A DNA stretch of 64,000 bases from Pseudoalteromonas rubra. Its GTDB lineage: Bacteria; Pseudomonadota; Gammaproteobacteria; Enterobacterales; Alteromonadaceae. The position numbers were made by a program, and so were the translations under genes. The stretch covers positions 2,542,001-2,606,000 of the forward strand of contig NZ_CP013611.1 in assembly GCF_001482385.1 (NCBI RefSeq), in the 5' to 3' direction. Shown here one piece after another: positions 8,330 to 15,650 of this stretch; position 1 is the first letter of the stretch, and every line of letters begins with the position of its first letter. The notes under the pieces are model-generated. The model ran no database searches. It worked only from the letters and a program-made list of their open reading frames with translations, and was not told the DNA's origin.

Positions 8330-9319
8330 ATGTTAAAGCCGTCAGAGTTAACCTTTCAACCCGCCTGGTGGATGCGTAACCGTCACCTGCAAACCATTTT
8401 GCCCCGTCTGTTCAGGCCAACCCTGAAAGCCGATGTGCGCTACGAGCATCTCGAGACACCCGACAATGACTTTTTAGAGCTGGCCTGGGCGAATAAGGGG
8501 AATCAACAAGCCCCACTGGTTGTCGTGCTGCACGGACTTGAAGGTAACATCAATAGTTTTTATGCCAAAGGGCTGCTACGGGCACTCACCACAGCCGGAT
8601 TGGACGCCGTACTGATGCACTTTCGCAACTGCTCACGCCAGGTGAACCGTCAGCCCCGGGCCTACCACAGCGGCGAAACCGGTGATCTGGCATTTTTACT
8701 GCAAACCCTCAAGCAACGCTTTGTTGATCGTCCCTTGTACGCAGTGGGATTCTCACTGGGCGGCAATGTACTGGCCAAATATCTTGGAGAACAAGGTCAT
8801 GACAGCCAGCTGGATGGGGCCGCGGTGATCTCTGCACCCTACCACTTGTCTTCTTCCTGCCAGGTGATCCGCAAGAGCTGTTTTAAACTGTATCAAAAAT
8901 ACCTGCTTGATCGCATGAAGCGCTCCTTCTCACGTAAGTTTGATCAAATAGAAGGGGCACTCCAGATCGGCCGAGATGAGATTCAGCAGATCCGTGATCT
9001 GTGGCAATTTGATGAGCGGATCACCGCGCCATTACATGGTTTTAAGGGCGCAGAAGATTACTACGCCAAAGCCAGTGCGCAACCCTATCTGAAGCAGATC
9101 ACCACCCCAACCCTGCTGATCCATGCCGCCGATGATCCCATGCTGTCGACCCGCGCGATCCCAACTCAGACTCAGATCAGCGATCAGATTACGCTGGCAG
9201 TGTCGCCACAAGGGGGCCATGTCGGCTTTATTGCCGGACGCAATCCTTTCAAGCCCGTTTTCTGGCTTGAACAAATTGTCCCTGCTTATTTGCATTCACT
9301 ACTAAATCATCGAGTTTAA
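8330..9319 (+). CDS. yheT: Alpha/beta hydrolase YheT
   Basis: Protein of 329 residues from the ATG at 8330, which has AGGAAA upstream; an ATG at 8285 in the same frame is the alternative. It belongs to the YheT/ABHD1-3 family of alpha/beta hydrolases, with RNRHLQTILPRLFRP near the N-terminus, oxyanion-side LHGLEGN, the nucleophile elbow GFSLGGN and a late PQGGHVGF histidine. Family members are carboxylester hydrolases with lipid-like substrates, and the substrate here is unknown. yheU follows after seven bases, so the two form an operon as in E. coli. Confidence 0.88.
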   Translation: MLKPSELTFQPAWWMRNRHLQTILPRLFRPTLKADVRYEHLETPDNDFLELAWANKGNQQAPLVVVLHGLEGNINSFYAKGLLRALTTAGLDAVLMHFRNCSRQVNRQPRAYHSGETGDLAFLLQTLKQRFVDRPLYAVGFSLGGNVLAKYLGEQGHDSQLDGAAVISAPYHLSSSCQVIRKSCFKLYQKYLLDRMKRSFSRKFDQIEGALQIGRDEIQQIRDLWQFDERITAPLHGFKGAEDYYAKASAQPYLKQITTPTLLIHAADDPMLSTRAIPTQTQISDQITLAVSPQGGHVGFIAGRNPFKPVFWLEQIVPAYLHSLLNHRV

Positions 9320-9326
9320 ATAAATT

Positions 9327-9572
9327 ATGATCATTCCATATCAGCAACTGGATCCCGCCACGCTAAGCAACCTGATTGAGCATTATGTGCTGCGTGAAGG
9401 CACCGACTATGGTGACAGTGAAATCAGTACAGAGCGTAAAGTCGAGCAGGTTCACGCTCAGCTTAAGTCAGGAGAAGCCTTGTTGGTTTATTCCGAATTG
9501 CATGAATCCGTCAACATTGTCTCAAAAGTCCAATTTCAGGCGATGCAGACCGAGGAATACAACTACGACTAA
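9327..9572 (+). CDS. yheU: YheU family protein (UPF0270)
   Basis: Protein of 81 residues that opens [20 protein letters not shown], the hallmark of this small conserved family, and continues REGTDYG and [14 protein letters not shown]. The function is unknown. It follows yheT by seven bases, the same order as in enterobacteria, which supports a shared transcript. Confidence 0.9.
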   Translation: MIIPYQQLDPATLSNLIEHYVLREGTDYGDSEISTERKVEQVHAQLKSGEALLVYSELHESVNIVSKVQFQAMQTEEYNYD

Positions 9573-9670
9573 TTTCGGTCAGTCCCACGGGCTAACCGAC
9601 AGAATGGATTGTAGATAAACGCCAACTTGCTACAATCGACACACACTACAAAGAATAATAAGGTCAATCC

Positions 9671-10855
9671 ATGAAGTTACCCGCTACACTCTGCGCCCTG
9701 GCTTTAAGCCTGTCGAATGCCTACGCCAGTGATATTAAGGTATCTGAGCGCGCCCACCGGATCGCTCAGCAGAACCTGCTGATAGACACACACATCGACG
9801 TCCCTTATCGTCTCAAGGAGCACTGGGAAGATGTCACTAAGGCCACGAAAAGCGGCGACTTTGATTACCCCCGTGCCGTGCAGGGTGGCCTGAACGCCCC
9901 CTTTATGTCGATATATATTCCTGCAAACCTGGAGTTTGAAGGCAAAGGTAAAAGCTACCAACTGGCGAACCAGCTAATAGATGGCATGGAAGCGCTAGCG
10001 CAGCGCGCACCAGATAAATTTGCCATGGCCTACAATACCAAAGATATCCTTCGTCAATTTCGAGAAAAGAAAATCTCGGTTGCAATGGGCATGGAGAACG
10101 GCTCCCCCATTGAAGGTGATATAAATAACCTGAAGCACTTCTTTGACAGAGGTGTACGATATATCACTCTGGCTCACTCACAAAGCAACCACATTTCTGA
10201 CTCGTCATACGACATTCGCCGTAAATGGAAGGGCCTGAGCCCATTTGGTAAAAAGCTTGTCGTGGAAATGAATAAGATTGGCATGCTGATTGATGTCTCA
10301 CATATTTCTGATGCAGCCTTCTATCAAGTGATGGAGTTGTCTAAAGTCCCAGTGATTGCATCACATTCCTCATTGCGTAAATACACCCCAGGATTTGAGC
10401 GCAATATGGATGACGATATGCTCAAAGCCCTGAAAAAGAATGGCGGCGTCATTCAAATTAACTTTGGTTCAAGCTTTGTCACAGCCAGCTCGCGCAGTTG
10501 GTACGACCAACGTAATGAAGCGGAAGCGCAAGCAACCAGCCAGGGTAAAAGTAAAACCGATTTCAGAGCGGCATATCGTGCGAAAAATCCGTTCCCATAC
10601 GCCACTTTGGAGCAAGTCCTCGATCACATTGATCATGTCGTAGAACTCATTGGTATCGACCATGTGGGAATTGGCTCCGATTATGATGGTGTGGGTGATT
10701 CATTGCCTATCGGATTAAAAGACGTCTCTACTTATCCTAACCTGGTACAGGGTCTGTTGGATCGCAACTACACCGAAGGACAGATCAAGAAAATATTGGG
10801 TGGCAATACCCTACGCGTATGGCGCCATGCAGAAGAATACGCAAAACAGTTTTAA
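9671..10855 (+). CDS. Secreted membrane-dipeptidase family protein (peptidase M19)
   Basis: Protein of 394 residues with a signal peptide (cleavage near residue 19, NAYAS) and one renal-dipeptidase-type TIM barrel. Zinc ligands are visible: His41 and Asp43 in DTHIDVP, Glu in GMENGSP, and histidines in LAHSQSN/DVSHISD and SHSSLRK. The later GIGSDYDGVGD motif is also typical. It should hydrolyse dipeptides in the periplasm or outside the cell. It stands alone and is followed by a hairpin at 10864-10886. Confidence 0.9.
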   Translation: MKLPATLCALALSLSNAYASDIKVSERAHRIAQQNLLIDTHIDVPYRLKEHWEDVTKATKSGDFDYPRAVQGGLNAPFMSIYIPANLEFEGKGKSYQLANQLIDGMEALAQRAPDKFAMAYNTKDILRQFREKKISVAMGMENGSPIEGDINNLKHFFDRGVRYITLAHSQSNHISDSSYDIRRKWKGLSPFGKKLVVEMNKIGMLIDVSHISDAAFYQVMELSKVPVIASHSSLRKYTPGFERNMDDDMLKALKKNGGVIQINFGSSFVTASSRSWYDQRNEAEAQATSQGKSKTDFRAAYRAKNPFPYATLEQVLDHIDHVVELIGIDHVGIGSDYDGVGDSLPIGLKDVSTYPNLVQGLLDRNYTEGQIKKILGGNTLRVWRHAEEYAKQF

Positions 10856-10863
10856 CCTGCAGT

Positions 10864-10890
10864 GAGAAGTGACTATGCCACTTCTCCTTC
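10864..10890 (+). terminator. Hairpin after the dipeptidase gene
   Basis: Perfect 8-bp stem GAGAAGTG (10864-10871) and CACTTCTC (10879-10886) with a 7-base loop, followed by a pyrimidine tract CTTCTTCTT rather than a pure T run. A likely terminator, weaker than the others here. Confidence 0.55.
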
Positions 10891-11148
10891 TTCTTGCCAA
10901 GTTCGTTCTATCCCTCTATCTCAACAGCCTTTTTGAACTGCCCCAACTCAGCTCAGCTCAGCGCTATCCTAATTGACGAACAAACAGCCTGAGGGAGCCA
11001 GACAGAGAAACATTGACATGACAGTAATATAACTGAGCAAGCGCATTGATAGTCAGAGTAATGAGATAAAAAGTAAGAGAATAAGATTAAATTGAATATT
11101 AAATGGGTAGTAACGAGAGGGATTAGATATAAAGTTACAGAAAAATAA
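10891..11148. other. Gene-free stretch beyond the tRNA repeat array
   Basis: A-rich on the plus strand, with a short iterated CAGCTCAG near 10950. It should hold the 3' end of the minus-strand tRNA transcript, but I see no clear terminator for it. The ORF that crosses it (10953-11246, minus) reads through repeat sequence and has no recognisable features. Confidence 0.5.
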
Positions 11149-11446
11149 GAAGAGCGAACAGATGACTTCCGGTGTTGCCACTTAAAAATACTTACGGGAG
11201 ATCTTGGAATTATGGAAAGTGAACCGATGACCTTCGGCGTTACCACTTAGAAAGTGGTTGAGGAGCCCTTGAATTATGAAGAGCGAACCGACGACCTTCG
11301 TCGTTACCACTCAGAAAGTGGTTGAGGAGCCCTTGAATTATGAAGAGCGAACCGACGACCTTCGTCGTTACCACTCAGAAAGTGGTTGAGGAGCCCTTGA
11401 ATTATGAAGAGCGAACCGACGACCTTCGTCGTTACCACTCAGAAAG
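11149..11446 (-). repeat. Tandem array of about 64-bp units carrying tRNA-fMet 3'-half relics
   Basis: Five units begin at 11149, 11214, 11278, 11342 and 11406 (period 64-65). The unit nearest the tRNA gene is best preserved and the outermost has decayed most. Read on the minus strand, the units share two blocks with the adjacent initiator tRNA: the variable/T-arm block GAAGGTCGTCGGTTC and the acceptor end GGCTCCCGCAACCA (partly eroded to GGGCTCCTCAACCA). Between them an insert carries TTCATAA. Each unit also has the hairpin ACCACT/AGTGGT. Single similar units separate the three tRNA genes. The layout resembles the rtT repeats behind E. coli tyrT. Confidence 0.85.
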
Positions 11447-11523
<77 letters not shown>

Positions 11524-11644
11524 CCTGTATGTTCAACGTTTTACTTCTGTTGAAAGAAGTAGTAACCACTTCAGAAAGTAGTTTCGGGAGCCCTTGATTT
11601 ATGAAGAGCGAACCGACGACCTTCGGTCGTTACCACTTAGGAAG
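11524..11644 (-). repeat. Spacer with single relic unit between tRNA-fMet copies
   Basis: In the direction of transcription this spacer carries one relic unit with the acceptor block GGGCTCCCG, then a leader-like segment with an AGAAGTAAAACGTTGAACAT stretch before the next tRNA. It is nearly the same as the spacer at 11722-11842, differing by a few bases. The CCA end of each gene falls in a hairpin of the type ACCACTT/AAGTGGT. Confidence 0.8.
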
Positions 11645-11721
<77 letters not shown>

Positions 11722-11842
11722 CCTGTATGTTCAACGTTTTACTTCTGTTGAGAGAAGTAGTAACCACTTAGAAAGTGGTTGCGGGAGCCCTTGATTTATG
11801 AAGAGCGAACCGACGACCTTCGGTCGTTACCACTTAAAAAGT
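11722..11842 (-). repeat. Spacer with single relic unit, second copy
   Basis: The counterpart of 11524-11644. Its relic keeps both the CGAAGGTCGTCGGTTC block and the complete acceptor/CCA block GGCTCCCGCAACCA, so it is the least decayed relic in the locus. Confidence 0.8.
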
Positions 11843-11919
<77 letters not shown>

Positions 11920-12010
11920 CCTGTATTTTCAACGTTTTACTTCTGTTGAGAGAAGCACTTAAATAGTACTTTACGAGGCTTAATTTGCCCTAACTCTTTA
12001 AGAGGTCGCT

Positions 12011-12038
12011 ATAATATAGAATTGATTTAATATTGCAA
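12011..12038 (-). promoter_or_regulatory. Promoter of the initiator-tRNA operon
   Basis: On the minus strand TTGCAA (12038-12033), a 16-base spacer, and TATTAT (12016-12011). The next bases are AGCGACC, a GC-rich discriminator as found at stable-RNA promoters under stringent control. Confidence 0.7.
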
Positions 12039-12145
12039 GGTCTTAATCAAGAAAAGGGTGCCAACCGCTCAAAAAGCAGTCAAACCACCCTATTTTAACG
12101 CCCGTATATGACATTTATTGTCTTAGCGGCCAAAACGACCGCAGA

Positions 12146-12943
12146 CTACTGCTCTCTCTGATGCGGATTAATCAGCTTCTGAAACTGCCAGTCGGGGTGA
12201 CCCATCACAATGAAATCTGGGTTTTCTGTACTTTCTCTTTGGTTGTATGTCAGCGGGTTAAATTCAGCATCGGTGATACAACCTCCAGCTTCTTCAACAA
12301 TCACCTGTGATGCCCCCGTGTCCCATTCACCGGTCGGTCCAACCCGTAAAAAACAGTCGGCTTTGCCTTCAGCCACGATACACGCCTTAAGCGAACAAGA
12401 CCCCAGTGCCACCGTATCAAACTGACTATTTAAATACTGACTTACTGCCTCAATTTTTTGTCTGCGGCTCACAGCCAGAGTCAGGGTACTTTTTGGGGCA
12501 ACAGAAATCGGCTCATCGCGTCCTGCAATACGCTTAAACGCACCACCCTGATGAGTAGCAAAATAGGTCACGTCTTTTGCCGGCCAATGGATCACACCAA
12601 GTACAGGCTGATTATTCTCAATCAGCGCGATGTTGACAGCAAAATCGCCACTTTCAAGAATGAATTCACCGGTACCGTCCATAGGATCCAGCAGCCAGTA
12701 ACGTTGCCAGTGTTGTCGATTTTCCAGCGGGGGGATCGGGGTCTCTTCAGACATGATTGGTACATCCGGGGCCAGGGCTTGCAACCCCGCAGTCAATACT
12801 TCATTCGAAGCCAGATCGGCCGCCGTTACCGGTGTATGGTCCGACTTTTCCCGCGCACCTATGTCGTCTTGCTGATAGATGGCCATGATCGCTTGCCCTG
12901 CCTGTTCGGCAAGGGTAATACAGGGCTCTAAAAATGACTGCAT
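12146..12943 (-). CDS. cysQ: 3'(2'),5'-bisphosphate nucleotidase CysQ
   Basis: Protein of 265 residues of the inositol-monophosphatase fold. It removes the 3' phosphate of adenosine 3',5'-bisphosphate (PAP), a by-product of sulfate assimilation, at the inner face of the membrane. Metal-binding motifs are visible: MSEET (about 69-73), LLDPMDGTGEF (about 86-96) and GEWDTGA near residue 210. The ATG overlaps the stop of nudE by one base (TAATG), so the two are translationally coupled. Confidence 0.93.
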   Translation of the reverse strand: MQSFLEPCITLAEQAGQAIMAIYQQDDIGAREKSDHTPVTAADLASNEVLTAGLQALAPDVPIMSEETPIPPLENRQHWQRYWLLDPMDGTGEFILESGDFAVNIALIENNQPVLGVIHWPAKDVTYFATHQGGAFKRIAGRDEPISVAPKSTLTLAVSRRQKIEAVSQYLNSQFDTVALGSCSLKACIVAEGKADCFLRVGPTGEWDTGASQVIVEEAGGCITDAEFNPLTYNQRESTENPDFIVMGHPDWQFQKLINPHQREQ

Positions 12944-13506
12944 TAAGCCTCCGTTGTCAGGTACTGTTGTAGCAACAACAACGCGGCGACACTGCGGGCT
13001 TCAGTAAAGTCAGGTTGGCTCAGTAACCCTTGCCATTGCGCCATGGGCCACTTTACCACCACCAGCGGTTCTGGTTCATCACCGGCCAATTGCTCCGGAT
13101 ATAAATCCTGGGCCACTAAAATATGCATTCTGGCGTTAAAGTAGCTGGGTGCCAATGATAAAGTTTTCAAATCACAAAATTGATGAGCGCCAAAGCCAAC
13201 TTCTTCTTTTAACTCACGGTTTCCTGCCTCAATGGGGGTTTCCCCCGGATCAATCAGCCCTTTTGGAAAGCCGAGCTGATAATCATGTGTCCCCGCGCAA
13301 TATTCTCTCACTAATAGTAGCTCATTTTCAGCTGATATGGGCACTATCATTACAGCCCCCCTTCCACCGCCACGAACACGTTCATACTCGCGGTGCTCAC
13401 CATTAGAAAATGACAGCGACAATGATTCAACGGTAAAGAGCTTACTTTTTGCGACAACCTCAGAGGCTAGTATCTCAGGGGGAATTGGGTGCTTTTTCTG
13501 TGACAT
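12943..13506 (-). CDS. nudE: ADP-compounds hydrolase NudE
   Basis: Protein of 187 residues with a complete Nudix box, beginning GLIDPGETPIEAGNRELKEE and ending VGF, near residues 90-112. NudE hydrolyses ADP-ribose, NADH and diadenosine polyphosphates in the cytoplasm. The N-terminal PIPPEILASEVVAKSKLF matches the family. It is the first gene of a two-gene operon with cysQ and is divergent from yrfG, the arrangement known from E. coli. Confidence 0.92.
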   Translation of the reverse strand: MSQKKHPIPPEILASEVVAKSKLFTVESLSLSFSNGEHREYERVRGGGRGAVMIVPISAENELLLVREYCAGTHDYQLGFPKGLIDPGETPIEAGNRELKEEVGFGAHQFCDLKTLSLAPSYFNARMHILVAQDLYPEQLAGDEPEPLVVVKWPMAQWQGLLSQPDFTEARSVAALLLLQQYLTTEA

Positions 13507-13561
13507 AGAGATTATTTTGCTATCATGGCGATTAACCTCATCATAAAGCCTTTACAGGTAA

Positions 13562-14224
13562 ATGCCTATGTTAAATTGGTCAAAGATCGATACTGTGTTA
13601 CTGGATATGGACGGCACATTACTCGACCTGCATTTTGATAATCACTTTTGGCTGGACGTGATCCCAAAAGCCCATGCCGTTAAGCAAGGCCTGACACTGG
13701 AGCAAGCCCGGGCTGATATCCTCGCGCGCTACGAAGCCGTCATGGGACAAATTGAATGGTATTGCCTCGATTACTGGCAACAGCAACTCCAATTACCCAT
13801 TATGGAACTCAAGCGCGAAATCCAGCATCTGATTTCTGTTCGCGAAGATGTGCCGGCATTTTTACAAGCACTAAAAGCAGCCGGAAAAGAGCTGATTTTA
13901 CTCACCAATGCACACCCGGATAGCTTAAGCCTTAAAGTAGAAAGAACGCAGTTTGACCAGTATCTGGACAAATTAATCTCAACGCACAGCTATGGGGTGA
14001 GTAAGGAAAGCCAACAGTTATGGCAGCAGGTTCAGGCTGATCTGGGGTTTGATAAAAACCGCACCTTATTTGTCGATGACAGTCTGACGGTGTTGGCCGC
14101 CGCTAGAGAATATGGCATCGGGCATTTACTGGCCATTGCGAATCCGGATAGCCAGCAACCTCATAACGACATCACTGATTACCCGGCCATTTGCGACTAC
14201 CGCACGTTACTACCGATCAGCTGA
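13562..14224 (+). CDS. yrfG: GMP/IMP nucleotidase YrfG (HAD family)
   Basis: Protein of 220 residues of the haloacid-dehalogenase superfamily that dephosphorylates purine nucleotides. Motif I is LLDMDGTLLDL (about 14-24), motif II LLTNAH, and the acidic motif LFVDDSLTVL. The FDNHFW after motif I is typical of YrfG. An ATG two codons later (13568) has better spacing from the AGG at 13556-13558 and may be the true start. The stop abuts the stop of the next, convergent gene, forming TGATCA at 14222-14227. Confidence 0.9.
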   Translation: MPMLNWSKIDTVLLDMDGTLLDLHFDNHFWLDVIPKAHAVKQGLTLEQARADILARYEAVMGQIEWYCLDYWQQQLQLPIMELKREIQHLISVREDVPAFLQALKAAGKELILLTNAHPDSLSLKVERTQFDQYLDKLISTHSYGVSKESQQLWQQVQADLGFDKNRTLFVDDSLTVLAAAREYGIGHLLAIANPDSQQPHNDITDYPAICDYRTLLPIS

Positions 14225-14845
14225 TCAGCCTGGGTAGCGTGCTTGCAAGCCCTGATATACCTGCTTAGCAAAGTCTGGATGTTCTGTATCCAGGCTTTTC
14301 ACAACTTCAACCAGGTGCTCATTATCTTCTTTGCCATGCCACTCTTTGATGTAGCTACCATCTTTGTATCCGTGATCCTGGCGGAAGAAGTTCAGGGTGT
14401 TTTTACCCACATACCCCCGATATAGATCGTCGATGCTCATACCAATCTGCTGCATACACCCAGCAAAAGCGGCGGCATTAAAGGTTTTATCGGCCACAGC
14501 CGATGCAGCAAGCACTTCCAGCGTTGCCTTAAAATCTTCGGCATACAAAGGCTGAGACAACTCACTATCCAACTGTGCTGCCAGTGCCTCATAAGTCGTT
14601 TCACCGTCAATGCGCAGTGAAAGGCCAAAGTGGAAAATGTCGACCAACTCCAGGATCACTTGCTCAGTATCCGGGGTTTGTTTTTTCCACCATTTCCAGC
14701 CGTAGTGGTCCAACATTTCTGCACACTCAACCCAGATGGCTCGGTACCATTCAAACCCCTGGCTGAACCATTGCTCATGCACTTTGGTATTCATGGCATT
14801 TTGCATCTCTAGCATCACAACCAGCTTTGCACTATTTGCAGACAT
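14225..14845 (-). CDS. dUTP diphosphatase-like protein (all-alpha NTP pyrophosphatase)
   Basis: Protein of 206 residues related to the dimeric dUTPases of the MazG-like all-alpha superfamily. The metal-binding pattern is visible as ECAEMLDHYGWKWWK followed by ELVDIFHFGLSL, the two Glu/Asp helices, and KDGSYIKEWHGKEDNEHL later. It should convert dUTP to dUMP and pyrophosphate and so keep uracil out of DNA. It is monocistronic and convergent with yrfG with no base between the stop codons. Confidence 0.82.
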   Translation of the reverse strand: MSANSAKLVVMLEMQNAMNTKVHEQWFSQGFEWYRAIWVECAEMLDHYGWKWWKKQTPDTEQVILELVDIFHFGLSLRIDGETTYEALAAQLDSELSQPLYAEDFKATLEVLAASAVADKTFNAAAFAGCMQQIGMSIDDLYRGYVGKNTLNFFRQDHGYKDGSYIKEWHGKEDNEHLVEVVKSLDTEHPDFAKQVYQGLQARYPG

Positions 14846-14975
14846 ATTTGGCTCTCACTCTCACAATTCAGTCAAAGCGCTATGATACCCACACAGTGGT
14901 GCAAATGCCACGACGAAAGCTTTTTTGCTCTGCCCCGTTCTATTAGGAGTCATAAATACATTTTTGAGGTTTTAC

Positions 14976-15617
14976 ATGCGATCCATACTTCTTGCGATAA
15001 TACTCTCAGTCTCGCAATTACTGTCTTTTTCTCTGTCAGCTGCACAAGCCACTAACATCAGTGATCACCCGGAGAAAGTCTCACCGTTACTCCCTGGCCT
15101 CACAGCCCCAGCTTTAATGTTGCAGGATAACAACGGCAAAGCCATCGATCTGAGTAAGTTATATCAGGACAAAACTACCGTTTTAGTGGTGTATCGTGGT
15201 GGCTGGTGCCCATATTGCTCTCGCCAGTTGGCTGGGCTACAAAAAATTGAAAAGGAGATTGTTGAGCTGGATGCACAGGTAGTTGCGGTTTCACCCGACA
15301 GGCCACAAGCAATGAGTAAAAGTAACATCAGTTCACCCAATTACCGGCTACTCTCGGATAACCAGCTTGCTCTAACTCAGGCACTGGGACTAGCATATTA
15401 CCTCGATGACAAAACGGCTAAAGCCTATCGCGACCGCATGGGGGTGCAGTTTGTCGACCTGGATGGTAAAAGCCGAGTGGCGTTGCCGGTGCCTGCTGTC
15501 TTTGTCATTGATAAAGCAGGCCTGATACAGTTTCAGTATGCCAACCCTAATTACAAAGTGCGTCTGGAAGAAAGTGTGCTGCTGGCAGCAGTCCGTGCCG
15601 CCAGTAATCTGAAATAA
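14976..15617 (+). CDS. Exported peroxiredoxin-like thioredoxin-fold protein
   Basis: Protein of 213 residues from the ATG at 14976 (GAGG seven bases upstream); a start at 14925 would put 17 residues before the signal peptide. A hydrophobic signal (about 4-22) ends near SLSAAQA. The mature AhpC/TSA domain has YRGGWCPYCSRQL, a CxxC in the peroxidatic position, and VAVSPDRPQ. It probably reduces peroxides or thiols in the periplasm. It stands alone, converging on cti. Confidence 0.8.
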   Translation: MRSILLAIILSVSQLLSFSLSAAQATNISDHPEKVSPLLPGLTAPALMLQDNNGKAIDLSKLYQDKTTVLVVYRGGWCPYCSRQLAGLQKIEKEIVELDAQVVAVSPDRPQAMSKSNISSPNYRLLSDNQLALTQALGLAYYLDDKTAKAYRDRMGVQFVDLDGKSRVALPVPAVFVIDKAGLIQFQYANPNYKVRLEESVLLAAVRAASNLK

Positions 15618-15650
15618 CCATAAGCAGGCCCGAGCCGGGCCCGCCATTGG

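Noticed and set aside
10953..11246. 97-codon minus-strand ORF near the tRNA repeats
   Set aside because: It reads through the decayed relic units, has no ribosome site and resembles no protein family I know.
11149..11446. CRISPR array
   Set aside because: The units are directly adjacent 64-bp repeats without unique spacers, are related to the neighbouring tRNA, and no cas gene is present.
14222..14227. TGATCA formed by the abutting stop codons of yrfG and the dUTPase-like gene
   Set aside because: Two convergent TGA stops without spacing give this palindrome automatically. It is compact but not evidence of a regulatory site.
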